Assembly (NCBI RefSeq): GCF_000429485.1
Contig: NZ_AUBY01000022.1
Span: forward strand, 1 to 64,000
Reading direction: 5' to 3'
From: Aliagarivorans marinus DSM 23064
Lineage (GTDB): Bacteria; Pseudomonadota; Gammaproteobacteria; Enterobacterales; Celerinatantimonadaceae
DNA: 64,000 nucleotides
In this document: one piece after another, positions 7,922-15,989 of the stretch
How positions within the stretch are numbered: position 1 is the stretch's first letter
How the letters are laid out: each line of letters starts with the position of its first letter
Program-made: the position numbers and the translations under genes
The notes under the pieces: generated by a model
Seen by the model: only the letters and a program-made list of their open reading frames with translations
Told to the model about the DNA's origin: nothing
The model's database searches: none

Positions 7922-7936
7922 TCCCATATGGTGGAA
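7922..7936. promoter_or_regulatory. Candidate IclR operator upstream of the dehydrogenase gene
   Basis: TCCCATATGGTGGAA fits TyCCAnnnnnTGGrA. A TGGAT half-site is found 21 bp away (15-mer 7901-7915), repeating the full-plus-half arrangement. It lies 96 bp upstream of the dehydrogenase start. Confidence 0.6.
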
Positions 7937-8044
7937 TTCGTGTGTGGTATGACCACCCTTGGCTTGATCCGTCCCTAGCCCTGTTGGCAGCGGGGCGAGG
8001 GTGACTGCGTGGATTGAGTTAGTCATTCAGCAGGGGTATCATAA

Positions 8045-8059
8045 TCCCACAATGTGGAA
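8045..8059. promoter_or_regulatory. Candidate IclR operator upstream of iclR
   Basis: TCCCACAATGTGGAA is the best palindrome of the set (TyCCACAnTGTGGrA). A half-site TTGTGGAA ends at 8080 in the 15-mer 8066-8080, centre-to-centre 21 bp. Being 90 bp upstream of the regulator gene, it suggests autoregulation. Confidence 0.65.
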
Positions 8060-8149
8060 CTATAGTTTTGCATTGTGGAACGTTGAGGGTGATCACACTT
8101 TTGTTTCTATCTAACCGTTATATTTTCCACCGCATCAGGAGGGTGATTT

Positions 8150-8875
8150 ATGAGCAAGCTTCAAGGAAATCAGGCACTGGTTAAGGCATTGGCCGTCATC
8201 GACGCCGTCGCAGACGGTCATCGCCAGTTAAAAGATATCTGCCTGGTCCTTGGCTATCCCAAATCCACTGTGCATCGCATCCTGCAAGGGCTGATTGAGG
8301 CGCGCTATATCCGTGAAGTGAAGGGGATTGGCTTGGTACTGGGTACCAAGGTGATTCAACTGGGGATCCGCGCACAGCAAGACATGCCGCTCAAGGAGAT
8401 CGCTAAGCCGTATCTTCGCGAACTGTCAGAGCTGACGCAGGAAACCGTGCACTTGGGGATTAAGGATGAAGACCACGTGTTCTACCTCGATAAGTTACCC
8501 GGACAGCGGCAGATCCAGATGCGCTCACAAGTGGGCGACCGGCTACCCATGTCGATTACCGGCGTGGGCAAGGCGCTGATGCTGGATATGCCAAAAATGG
8601 AATGGAAGCGCTTGATTAGTTCACAAACCCAGCAGGATGTGGACGCCATGATGCAGCGCATGAACGAGTACTCAAAGCGTGATTACAGCTTTGACCTCGA
8701 AGACAACGAGGACCACGTTCACTGTGTCGCGGTTCCGATCCGCAACAAGTACGGCAACATCATTGCCGCGGTATCGGTGACCAGCATTAAAGAGTACATG
8801 CCTGATGACCGTATGCGTGAGCTTGTTCCTGTGATTACGAGCTACTGCAAAAAGATATCAGAGCAGCTTAACTAA
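8150..8875 (+). CDS. IclR-family transcriptional regulator of the carrageenan locus
   Basis: 241 residues: an N-terminal winged helix-turn-helix at about 8-65 (ALAVIDAVADGHRQLKDIC...KSTVHRILQGL) and a C-terminal IclR effector-binding domain (about 80-240) ending in the usual V-P-I-R-N-...-I-A-A-V-S-V motif. AGGAGG 8 bp before ATG 8150 fixes the start. It is divergent from the aldehyde dehydrogenase gene and immediately upstream of the TRAP genes. KdgR-type IclR proteins sense 2-keto-3-deoxy sugar acids, and this pathway makes 2-keto-3-deoxygalactonate, so that or anhydrogalactonate is a reasonable inducer. The candidate binding sites are listed separately. Confidence 0.9.
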   Translation: MSKLQGNQALVKALAVIDAVADGHRQLKDICLVLGYPKSTVHRILQGLIEARYIREVKGIGLVLGTKVIQLGIRAQQDMPLKEIAKPYLRELSELTQETVHLGIKDEDHVFYLDKLPGQRQIQMRSQVGDRLPMSITGVGKALMLDMPKMEWKRLISSQTQQDVDAMMQRMNEYSKRDYSFDLEDNEDHVHCVAVPIRNKYGNIIAAVSVTSIKEYMPDDRMRELVPVITSYCKKISEQLN

Positions 8876-8939
8876 CGCTGTCTGTCGGCTTGCGTGGCCT
8901 GGGCAGCAGATTCAATCATCGCTTTAACTAGGTAGTGCT

Positions 8940-9995
8940 ATGTCGAAAGCAGGTAAAATTTTGGCAGTGGGTGGGCTTTTTGTCGCCTCTGTGATTGGCT
9001 TTGCAGCCCTTAACAACAGCAAATCCACCTCGGGTTATGAGGAGGGTGGCTACACCTCTCAAGTGAGCACATTGCGCTTTAGCATGAGCTCGAACAATCA
9101 GCATCCGATCTTTGATGGGGCTGAGAAGTTCAAGGAGATCGTTGAGAAATACACCGAGCTGAAGGTGGATATCTATCCTTCAGCTCAGCTTGGCGACGAC
9201 CGTGCTGCCATTGAGATGCTGCAGCTAGGTACCTTGGACGTGTCGATTCCTTCAACCGGACCGCTGGCCAACTTCTATCCTGAATACAACGTATTTGACC
9301 TGCCATTTATGTTGAGTAGCGAACAGGTTGCCGACCAAGTGCTGCGCAGTGAATTCGGTGACCAGATGCTTGAGATGCTGAGCTCGCGCGGGCTGGTGGG
9401 GCTGGATTTTTGGGAGAATGGCTTTCGCCATCTGACTAACTCGCGTCGCTCGGTGCAGTCCATCGAAGACGTGCGCGGGCTTAAGATCCGCACCATGGAA
9501 AGCCCATTGCACTTGGACGCCTGGCGCGCCATGGGTGCCACCCCCACGCCGATGGCCTTTAACGAGCTATTTACTGCATTGCAGCAAGGCACGGTAGATG
9601 GCCAGGAAAATCCTTATCCCAACATTGCCCTGAACAACCTCTATGAGGTGCAGGGCTCGATGACCGACACCGGCCACGTGTACACCCCGTTGGCACTGAT
9701 TTTTAGTGAAGCGACTTGGAATAAACTCAGCCGTCAAGACAAGCGAGTGATCCGTCAGGCCGCTATCGAAGCTGGCGACTACCAGCGCGAGGTGAACCGT
9801 CAAGTGAATCTGGACAGCCTGAGTACCATTGAGCAAAACATGGAGGTTGTAACCTTGACGCCGGATGCGCGCAAGGCCTTCCAGGATGCAACCGCCTCGG
9901 TGGTGGATAAGTACGAGTCGATTATCGGCGCCGATGTGATTGAAGCCTTCCGCGAAGAGATCCGTAAGGCCGAAGCTGAGCTGGCTCAGCCCTAA
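8940..9995 (+). CDS. TRAP transporter solute-binding protein, DctP family
   Basis: 351 residues with an N-terminal hydrophobic segment (about 7-25) that acts as signal peptide or membrane anchor, then a DctP/TRAP periplasmic binding fold. The motifs LRFSM...HP, YPSAQLGDDRAAIEMLQLGTLD and the ligand-binding arginine in GLKIRTMESP are characteristic; that arginine pairs with a carboxylate, so the substrate is an organic or sugar acid. It is the first gene of a TRAP set with the membrane subunits directly downstream. In this locus anhydrogalactonate or an aldonic/uronic derivative is the likely ligand, an inference from the neighbouring enzymes. Confidence 0.9.
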   Translation: MSKAGKILAVGGLFVASVIGFAALNNSKSTSGYEEGGYTSQVSTLRFSMSSNNQHPIFDGAEKFKEIVEKYTELKVDIYPSAQLGDDRAAIEMLQLGTLDVSIPSTGPLANFYPEYNVFDLPFMLSSEQVADQVLRSEFGDQMLEMLSSRGLVGLDFWENGFRHLTNSRRSVQSIEDVRGLKIRTMESPLHLDAWRAMGATPTPMAFNELFTALQQGTVDGQENPYPNIALNNLYEVQGSMTDTGHVYTPLALIFSEATWNKLSRQDKRVIRQAAIEAGDYQREVNRQVNLDSLSTIEQNMEVVTLTPDARKAFQDATASVVDKYESIIGADVIEAFREEIRKAEAELAQP

Positions 9996-10030
9996 GGTGA
10001 TTCCCCCTACGGGGGGAGTGAGGAAGCACA

Positions 10031-10516
10031 ATGCTTAAATGGTTAGATAAATATTTAGAAAACGTGATTGCCTGCAGCTTGCTGGCAATCATGGTGGGGG
10101 CAATCTTCCTGCAGGTTGTCACCCGCACCCTTAACTTCTCGTTGACCTGGACTGAAGAGCTGGCGCGCTACTGCATGATCTGGTTGGTGTACATAGGCCT
10201 GAGCTTTGCGGTGGCTAAACGCAGCCACATCCGCATCGATGCCATCAATATGTTGCTCGACAAAAAAGAGCAGCATTATCTATCGCTATTGGCGAGCACG
10301 GTGTTCTTGGTGTTTGCGACGGTGATTTTGTACAAGTCGACCCAGATGGTGATTAACCTGCAAATGCTTGGGCAGTCATCGCCTGCGCTAGGTCTGCCGA
10401 TGTGGACTGTTTACCTGGCGGCGCCGGTAGGCTTTGGACTGGCGGTGATTCGTTTAATTCAACAGATGTTCGCCACTTACGAGTCGTTAGACTCACTGGA
10501 AGAGGGGGGCAACTAA
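10031..10516 (+). CDS. TRAP transporter small permease, DctQ family
   Basis: 161 residues with four hydrophobic segments (about 15-35, 50-68, 90-110, 128-148). The W-T-E-E-L-A-R-Y motif after TM1 is the DctQ signature. GAGGAAG precedes ATG 10031. It forms the membrane complex with the large subunit whose ATG overlaps its stop codon in a TAATG arrangement at 10514-10518, showing translational coupling. Confidence 0.9.
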   Translation: MLKWLDKYLENVIACSLLAIMVGAIFLQVVTRTLNFSLTWTEELARYCMIWLVYIGLSFAVAKRSHIRIDAINMLLDKKEQHYLSLLASTVFLVFATVILYKSTQMVINLQMLGQSSPALGLPMWTVYLAAPVGFGLAVIRLIQQMFATYESLDSLEEGGN

Positions 10517-11784
10517 TGTCGATCTTTATTCTGTTTGCCACCTTCGCCCTGTTGGTGTTCTTGTCGGTGCCGATTGCAGTGGCGCTGGGCCTAGCGACCA
10601 TGTTGTCGATCGCCTCCTCGGGAGGCTTGAGCCTGGACTTTTTGGTGAGCACCTTGGTGACCTCGGTGGACTCATTCCCGATTATGGCGGTGCCGTTCTT
10701 TATCTTGGCTGGCGATATCATGGGCAGCGGCGGTATCTCGCAGCGCTTGGTGAATTTTGCTAACTCGCTGGTGAAGAATCTGACCGGTGGCTTCGCGATT
10801 GCCTCGATTATCACCTGTATGTTCTTTGCTGCTATCTCGGGCTCCGGCCCTGCCACGGTGGCCGCAGTGGGCGGGATCATGATCCCGGCGATGATCAAGT
10901 ACGGCTACGACAAGGCCTTTGCCACCGCGGTAGTGACGGCAGCCGGTGCCATTGGTGTGATGATCCCACCCAGTATCCCGATGGTGATGTATGGCGTGTC
11001 GGCCAGCACCTCGATTGGCGATCTGTTTATTGCCGGTGTGATTCCGGGAATGCTGGTGTCGTTCTGCCTGATGGCCTATGCCTATTACTACTCGAAGAAG
11101 CACGGCTACAAAGGTTCAAGCGAGCCGTTTTCATTCAAAGAGGTGTGGGCGCAGTTCAAACATGCCCAGCTGGCGCTGTTGATTCCGGTCATCATCCTCG
11201 GCGGTATCTATGGCGGTATCTTTACCCCTACCGAAGCCAGTGTGGTCGCGGTGGTGTACGGCCTGATTGTTAGCCTGTTCTTCTACAAAGAGATTACAGT
11301 GGCTGACTTGCCTGCCATCTTCACTAAATCGGTGATTACCTCGGTCATCGTGCTAATCATTGTGGGCACGGCAACCGCCTTTGGTAAGTACCTGGCGCTG
11401 GAGCAGATCCCCACGCAGATCGCCAATGCCATGCTGGCCTTCTCCGAGAGCAAAGTGGTGTTCATCCTGCTGATGATTGCGCTGCTGCTGGTGGTGGGCT
11501 GTTTTATGGAAACCGTCGCGGCCATCATTATTCTGACGCCGATTCTGGTACCGGTAGCCACCTTGTTTGGCTTCCACCCGGTGCATGTGGGCATCATCAT
11601 GGTGGTCACGCTGGCGATTGGTTTTATCACTCCGCCACTGGGCTTGAACCTGTTTGTCGGCTCGAGTGTCTCGGGTGTGTCGGTGGAGCGCTTGTCCAAG
11701 GCCATTATTCCGTTCTTTATTGCCATGCTGGTTGCTCTGGCCTTGGTGGTGTTTATTCCTCAGCTCACGCTGGCCCTGATTTAA
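10516..11784 (+). CDS. TRAP transporter large permease, DctM family
   Basis: 422-residue membrane protein with about 11-12 hydrophobic segments. It contains DctM motifs such as SGSGPATVAAVGG, PPSIPMVMYG and FTPTEASVVAVVYG in the first half and related repeats (ITPPLGLNLFV) in the second. It is the sodium-driven translocation subunit working with the binding protein and DctQ encoded just upstream. The longest open frame starts at 10402 inside dctQ, but ATG 10516 overlapping the dctQ stop and preceded by a GGGGGG-rich purine run is the sensible start. Confidence 0.9.
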   Translation: MSIFILFATFALLVFLSVPIAVALGLATMLSIASSGGLSLDFLVSTLVTSVDSFPIMAVPFFILAGDIMGSGGISQRLVNFANSLVKNLTGGFAIASIITCMFFAAISGSGPATVAAVGGIMIPAMIKYGYDKAFATAVVTAAGAIGVMIPPSIPMVMYGVSASTSIGDLFIAGVIPGMLVSFCLMAYAYYYSKKHGYKGSSEPFSFKEVWAQFKHAQLALLIPVIILGGIYGGIFTPTEASVVAVVYGLIVSLFFYKEITVADLPAIFTKSVITSVIVLIIVGTATAFGKYLALEQIPTQIANAMLAFSESKVVFILLMIALLLVVGCFMETVAAIIILTPILVPVATLFGFHPVHVGIIMVVTLAIGFITPPLGLNLFVGSSVSGVSVERLSKAIIPFFIAMLVALALVVFIPQLTLALI

Positions 11785-11802
11785 GTTAAAGAGAAGATCA
11801 TT

Positions 11803-12948
11803 ATGAAAATCAAAAACGTGACTGCTCACGCCATTTCAGTTCCGCTGGAAACGCCGTTCTACTTTTCCCAGGGGTGGGCGCACAACCGTAGCTCGATGAT
11901 TGTCGAGATTGAAACCGATAGCGGCATCATCGGCTGGGGTGAAGCGCTGTGTCATGGCCTGCAGCCACCACACATTGCCGCAGCCTTCATTGAGCAAGTG
12001 TTCAAGCCCATTCTGATTGGTCGCAACCCCTTCGATGTCGAAGTGCTATGGGAAGAGATGTACAACACCACCCGCCCGTACGGCCAAGGTGGGGCGGCGG
12101 TGAATGCCATCAGTGGCGTTGATATTGCGCTGTGGGATGTGATTGGTAAGGCCTGTAACCAGCCGATCCATGCGCTTATCGGTGGTGCCTTCCGCACTGA
12201 AGTGACCCCTTATGCAACAGGCTTCTATCGAGTGGCCGAGGGCAACTACCCAGCCGATCTGATTGCCGAAGCCCATCGCTACGTAGATGCCGGCTTTGAA
12301 GCCTTCAAGCTGAAGATTGGCTTTGGCATCGAACAAGATATTGCCTTTATGAGGGCAATCCGCGAAGCCGTCGGTCCGGATGTAAAAATTATGGCCGACG
12401 CTAACGGCGCCTACAACTCTGGTGCGGCCCGTCGCTTGATTAAGGCCACCGAAGACCTAAACCTATACTTCCTCGAAGAGCTGCTGTCGCCGGAAGATCT
12501 AGAAGGCTACCAACAGCTTAAGAACCTGTCGGGCACTTACATTGCGGCCGGTGAGCAGGTGTTTGGCAAGATGGGTTACCGTCCATGGCTGGAAGGTCGT
12601 GCTCTCGACATTATCCAGCCAGACCTGTGCTCGTCTGGCGGTATCACCGAGTGTAAGAAGATTGCTGCCATGGCCCAGGCCAGCGCTACCCGTATGATCC
12701 CCCATGTGTGGGGCTCGGGTATTGGTATTGCGGCGTCGCTGCAGTTTATCGCTTCATTGCCCGCCACTCCGCTGTCGTTGAACCCGATTGAGCCAATGTT
12801 GGAGTTCGACCAGTCATCGCATCCCTTCCGCAAAGATCTGATCTGCGATGGCATCAAGATGGCGAACGGCAAGGTGCAGATCTCCACCAAGCCAGGGATC
12901 GGCGTGGATGTCGATCGCCGCGTGATTGAGCAATACAAAATTAATTAA
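11803..12948 (+). CDS. Enolase-superfamily cycloisomerase, candidate 3,6-anhydro-D-galactonate cycloisomerase
   Basis: 381 residues of the mandelate racemase/muconate lactonizing subgroup: N-terminal capping domain then TIM barrel. Catalytic K-L-K at 169-171, metal ligands D199 (DANGAYN), E225/E226 region (EELLSPED) and E251 (GEQ), and the C-terminal base H301 (IPHVWGSG) are all present. The agar counterpart, 3,6-anhydro-L-galactonate cycloisomerase, has this architecture; here neighbours indicate opening of the anhydro ring of the D-acid to 2-keto-3-deoxy-D-galactonate. A galactonate-dehydratase role is the alternative and would feed the same kinase and aldolase. It follows the TRAP genes by 18 bp, in the same operon. 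Confidence 0.85.
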   Translation: MKIKNVTAHAISVPLETPFYFSQGWAHNRSSMIVEIETDSGIIGWGEALCHGLQPPHIAAAFIEQVFKPILIGRNPFDVEVLWEEMYNTTRPYGQGGAAVNAISGVDIALWDVIGKACNQPIHALIGGAFRTEVTPYATGFYRVAEGNYPADLIAEAHRYVDAGFEAFKLKIGFGIEQDIAFMRAIREAVGPDVKIMADANGAYNSGAARRLIKATEDLNLYFLEELLSPEDLEGYQQLKNLSGTYIAAGEQVFGKMGYRPWLEGRALDIIQPDLCSSGGITECKKIAAMAQASATRMIPHVWGSGIGIAASLQFIASLPATPLSLNPIEPMLEFDQSSHPFRKDLICDGIKMANGKVQISTKPGIGVDVDRRVIEQYKIN

Positions 12949-13011
12949 TCCCACATTTGATAGTCCCGGTGCAGCGGTGAATACGGCTGTGCTGGGGGAG
13001 TAGTAGATATC

Positions 13012-13914
13012 ATGAGTAGTACCATTGAATGGTTGATTGTTGATTGGGGAACGTCCAATTTTCGCGCCTTTGCCATGGATAGCGATGGCGCGCTAATCGA
13101 TAAGATCGAGCGCAACATGGGCTTGCTGCAAGTTGAGCAGGGCCAGTTTGCACAGCGTCTCGAGCAAGAGCTACGAGCGTGGCTTGGCGAGTACCAGCAA
13201 CTGCCGGTGTTTATGGCAGGTATGGTGGGCTCGGCGCAGGGCTGGGTCGACGTACCTTACGTGGAAACGCCCGTCAGCATTGGGCAACTTGCCGAGCAGT
13301 GCCATCGCTTTACCCTGCCTTGGGGCGCGCAGGCGGTAATCATCCCGGGCGTTAGCACCGTGGATGAGCACGGTATTCCCGATGTCATGCGCGGCGAAGA
13401 GGTACAACTGTTTGGCTTGTTGGCCTTGTCGGGCCAATCTTCGCTACATGCCGCCTTTCCCGGCACCCACAGTAAGCACATCCATGCAAAAGACGGCCAG
13501 CTACTGGGCTTTAACACCTTTATGACCGGAGAGCTGTTCTCGGTGTTGTCCAAGCACACCATTTTAGGTCGTGGGCTGCCTGAGCAGCAAAGCGCCGAGC
13601 CGGCGTTTCTGCGCGGGGTTAACGAGAGCGGTAGCGCGGTGCTGAGCAGCCGCCTGTTTAGCACCCGGACTCACCGTTTGTTCGGCAATCTGCCAGAAGA
13701 GCAGGTGATGGACTATCTCTCTGGCCTGATTATCGGCGAAGAGCTGCGCCAGTTTGATAGCAAGGCGCTGCAGCTCGTCGGCGGTCAAGGCTTGTGCAAG
13801 CGCTACGCGCTGGCATGTCGCGAGCTTGGACTGGATAGCCAGTTTGTCAGTGGCGATGAGGCCTTTCTGGCCGGTATGTTGAAAATTAAAGAGGTAATGA
13901 GTGATGACAAATAG
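13012..13914 (+). CDS. dgoK: 2-dehydro-3-deoxygalactonokinase
   Basis: 300 residues of the DgoK family (ASKHA-like sugar kinase fold). The N-terminal phosphate-binding motif VDWGTSNFRAFAMD, the central FPGTHSKHIH motif and the C-terminal VGGQGLCKRY nucleotide-binding loop are visible. It phosphorylates 2-keto-3-deoxy-D-galactonate at C6 using ATP. Its last 11 bp overlap the aldolase gene, so the two are cotranslated; together they convert the cycloisomerase product to pyruvate and glyceraldehyde-3-phosphate. Confidence 0.93.
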   Translation: MSSTIEWLIVDWGTSNFRAFAMDSDGALIDKIERNMGLLQVEQGQFAQRLEQELRAWLGEYQQLPVFMAGMVGSAQGWVDVPYVETPVSIGQLAEQCHRFTLPWGAQAVIIPGVSTVDEHGIPDVMRGEEVQLFGLLALSGQSSLHAAFPGTHSKHIHAKDGQLLGFNTFMTGELFSVLSKHTILGRGLPEQQSAEPAFLRGVNESGSAVLSSRLFSTRTHRLFGNLPEEQVMDYLSGLIIGEELRQFDSKALQLVGGQGLCKRYALACRELGLDSQFVSGDEAFLAGMLKIKEVMSDDK

Positions 13915-14542
13915 CAGTTTTAATTTGGCAGAGCACCTGCCTTTGGTAGCCATTATTCGTGGTGTAGAGCCTGCAGACGTGGTTCGGGTAACCCAGATCC
14001 TGATCGACGAAGGCTTCACCATGATTGAAGTGCCACTGAATAGCCCAGATGCTCTGGTTAGCATCGCGACCTTGGTTGAGCACTTCGGCAAAGACTACCT
14101 AATTGGCGCAGGTACCGTTACCACCCCAGAGCAAGCCCAAGCGGTTATCGACACCGGTGCGAACTTGGTGGTAACGCCGAACTTCAATGCGCAAGTGGTT
14201 GAAATGTCGGTTAACGCTGGTTGTGTCACCTTCCCCGGCGTAGTGACGCCTTCGGAAGCCTTTGCCGCCTTGGCAGCAGGCGCAACCGGTTTGAAGTTTT
14301 TCCCAATCTCAATGGTGGGAATGGATGGCTTCAAAGCAATGAAGTCAGTACTCCCCAAAGAGACTATCTGCCTGCCGGTTGGCGGCATTAACCCCGAAGA
14401 GGGCAGTATGAAGCCGTATCTGGATGCAGGGGCGAACGGCTTTGGCTTGGGCTCTGCGCTGTACAAAGCGGGGATGAGCGATGAGCAGATCCGCGCCAAT
14501 GCGAAGGCGTTTGCGACCGTATATAAGTCAGTGACTGCGTAA
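13904..14542 (+). CDS. dgoA: 2-dehydro-3-deoxy-6-phosphogalactonate aldolase
   Basis: 212 residues, class I KDPG/KDPGal aldolase TIM barrel. E42 (IEVPLNSP) and the Schiff-base lysine K131 (GLKFFP) are conserved, as are GAGTV and the GGI phosphate site. It cleaves 2-keto-3-deoxy-6-phosphogalactonate into pyruvate and glyceraldehyde-3-phosphate. ATG 13904 is 8 bp after GAGGT and is preferred to GTG 13901. The gene overlaps dgoK by 11 bp and is the last of the locus. In E. coli DgoA-type aldolases act on the galacto sugar; KDPG activity cannot be excluded by eye. Confidence 0.92.
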   Translation: MTNSSFNLAEHLPLVAIIRGVEPADVVRVTQILIDEGFTMIEVPLNSPDALVSIATLVEHFGKDYLIGAGTVTTPEQAQAVIDTGANLVVTPNFNAQVVEMSVNAGCVTFPGVVTPSEAFAALAAGATGLKFFPISMVGMDGFKAMKSVLPKETICLPVGGINPEEGSMKPYLDAGANGFGLGSALYKAGMSDEQIRANAKAFATVYKSVTA

Positions 14543-14568
14543 GTAGGGACGTAAAAGTTACAGCGACT

Positions 14569-14652
14569 AAGAGTCAGCCTTGTTGTCTTTATCCTGCTCA
14601 CTATATGTGCAGTAAGTATAATGACAATGAATGCTGGCTCTTATGTTTTTTA
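14569..14652 (+). terminator. Weak terminator candidate after dgoA
   Basis: AAGAGTCAGC (14569-14578) pairs with GCTGGCTCTT (14633-14642) with one mismatch, and is followed by ATGTTTTTTA. The 54-nt loop is unusually long. It is the only plausible stop signal for the TRAP-cycloisomerase-kinase-aldolase operon. Confidence 0.35.
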
Positions 14653-14965
14653 ATCGGTCATTAGGTGCGGCTGTATAGTTCTATTCACCAATATCACTAT
14701 TAGCACTTCTTAATCAAAGTACTTGCTTTATTTTTGATCTGATGCTTCCTTGAAAGCAGCGCTGATCTAAGTGTTCCCCATCTGCGTTTAATATTGGTTG
14801 TCAATAAAACACTCTCGAATTATAGGGCTTGCTGAGTCCAGTTTTTCGTAAGGATTAAAGTCGGCGTCTATAATCATATCTTGTAGGACTCTCACCTGTA
14901 GGCATAGTTTGAAGCGATGCTTACTCTTTCTAACTAACCAAGGGGCTTTAGTTATTGTTGTGAAA
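14653..14965. other. Intergenic region before the small-peptide cluster
   Basis: No convincing gene. A minus-strand frame at 14788-14991 is open but has no start signal or motif and overlaps the front of the small secreted protein; it was not accepted. The region probably holds the promoter of the first peptide gene. Confidence 0.4.
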
Positions 14966-15133
14966 ATGACTCGTAGTTTTGCCCAAATCACAATGGTACT
15001 TGCTTTGGCGCTTTCCCTTAGTCCCCTGAGTTATGCGCAAAGTGACCACCCGTCTGGGCGAGCAGTGTTAGTCGATACCTTAGAGTGCAGTCAGCTGAAG
15101 GCCCAGGGCATTGGTCTGCGTGGCTGTAACTAG
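14966..15133 (+). CDS. Tiny secreted two-cysteine protein, copy 1
   Basis: 55 residues: signal peptide with cleavage probably after SYA or SYAQ (about residue 24), leaving a mature peptide of roughly 30 residues. C41 and C54 lie near the C-terminus in the pattern C-x-Q-x4-G-x5-C, shared with the products at 15369 and 15990. Exported and oxidising conditions would allow one disulfide. ATG 14966 was chosen because the signal peptide begins there; GTG 14960 and TTG 14909 are in frame, and the only purine-rich sequence (AAGGGG, 14940-14945) is too far from the ATG, so the start is unsure. I do not recognise the family. Confidence 0.55.
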   Translation: MTRSFAQITMVLALALSLSPLSYAQSDHPSGRAVLVDTLECSQLKAQGIGLRGCN

Positions 15134-15368
15134 CCCAAGACTAGGGTCTAGAGATTGCTCAACACTGGTTGGGCGCTATGTGGCTGGAATCCCAAGCTTT
15201 ACCTGCAGAAAACGTCAAGCGAAAACCAACGCCAAAACATCAACTTGTAATGCTCGAAGAGGTATTTCTGAATTATTTAGGAATAATTTGAAATAGTTTG
15301 TTGGGGTGCTAGGTCTATTTAACCAGACTACACAGTCTGATTGAATTTGAGTTTTAGGAGATAGAGCC

Positions 15369-15563
15369 ATGAAAGCCATTAAAACAGCCGTTACTGCAAT
15401 TTTTGTTACTGGTGCACTTACTGTAAGCCTTCCTGGAATGGCTGCGAATAACAGTGGTTATCAGAAAGTTGATTATCGACACACCCTAGGGTCGGATGGT
15501 GCTGACCGCTTTACTTGTCGCCAAGAAGCGCGCCGCGGTGAACCACTATCTCCTTTCTGTTAA
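15369..15563 (+). CDS. Tiny secreted two-cysteine protein, copy 2
   Basis: 64 residues with a clear signal peptide (MKAIKTAVTAIF..., cleavage likely after GMA, residue 25) and a mature peptide of about 39 residues. C50 and C64, the last residue, form the motif C-x-Q-x4-G-x5-C-type tail with one extra residue (C-x13-C). AGGAG lies 10 bp before ATG 15369, and a strong terminator follows, so it is an independent, probably well-expressed gene. Similar in plan to its two neighbours but divergent in sequence. Function unknown. Confidence 0.7.
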   Translation: MKAIKTAVTAIFVTGALTVSLPGMAANNSGYQKVDYRHTLGSDGADRFTCRQEARRGEPLSPFC

Positions 15564-15582
15564 GATGATGTTTGTAATTATT

Positions 15583-15612
15583 AAAGGCCGCCTTTTGGCG
15601 GCCTTTTTCTAT
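15583..15612 (+). terminator. Rho-independent terminator of peptide gene 2
   Basis: Perfect 10-bp stem AAAGGCCGCC/GGCGGCCTTT with a TTTT loop, followed by TTCTATT. It starts 20 bp after the stop codon at 15563. Confidence 0.92.
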
Positions 15613-15989
15613 TGCTTATTCAAGCCTATGTCTGGCGGTGTTAGCTGATTTTTATGTTTTTTATTATGCTTATTTATGAGGTTAAATAAACATTTAACGT
15701 AAAACTTAGTTAATCGAAATAAAAATGGACCCGCTCCCATCGCCTAACCTTCAGTAAGTGCTTCTGCTGCATGGAGTATTTTGACGGAGGCGAGTATTGC
15801 TCCTCCTCTCTCTATGCTGAAACGTCGTAACAACGGCTTATGCAGCCAGGCTGACGTAAGGCCCTATGTAAACTCGCTTGCAAAAGGTTGCTTTTCGTAA
15901 GGTCGCTGGAGAAGCACGGAATCACGGGAGGCAGGTTGCTTCCTCGCAGTGAAGATGAGCTTTAAGTGCTCGGTTTAAGGAGATGTGAC
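15613..15989 (+). other. Long leader and promoter region of peptide gene 3
   Basis: No protein gene. About 230 nt before the third peptide gene are GC-rich and contain several short inverted repeats, for example GGAG...CTCC around 15785-15805 and a purine-rich segment near 15925-15945, unlike the AT-rich sequence just after the terminator. This could be a structured 5' leader. I compared it by eye with c-di-GMP-I, TPP and cobalamin consensus features and found no match. Confidence 0.3.

Noticed and set aside
8082-8097. CRP site in front of iclR
   Set aside because: Right half TCACA is good but the left half matches only 3 of 5; too weak to list as a feature.
11283-11829. Long minus-strand open frames opposite dctM
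   Set aside because: Low-complexity His/Gln/Arg-rich translations, opposite a clear TRAP gene with strong codon pattern; they are shadows of the real coding strand.
14788-14991. 67-residue minus-strand frame near the first small secreted protein
   Set aside because: Reads somewhat protein-like, but has no ribosome-binding site, no motif and overlaps the better-supported signal peptide gene.
15722-15960. c-di-GMP-I riboswitch in the small-peptide leader
   Set aside because: The conserved cores (GCACAGGGCAAACC and the GCAAAGCC side) are absent; only generic hairpins are present.
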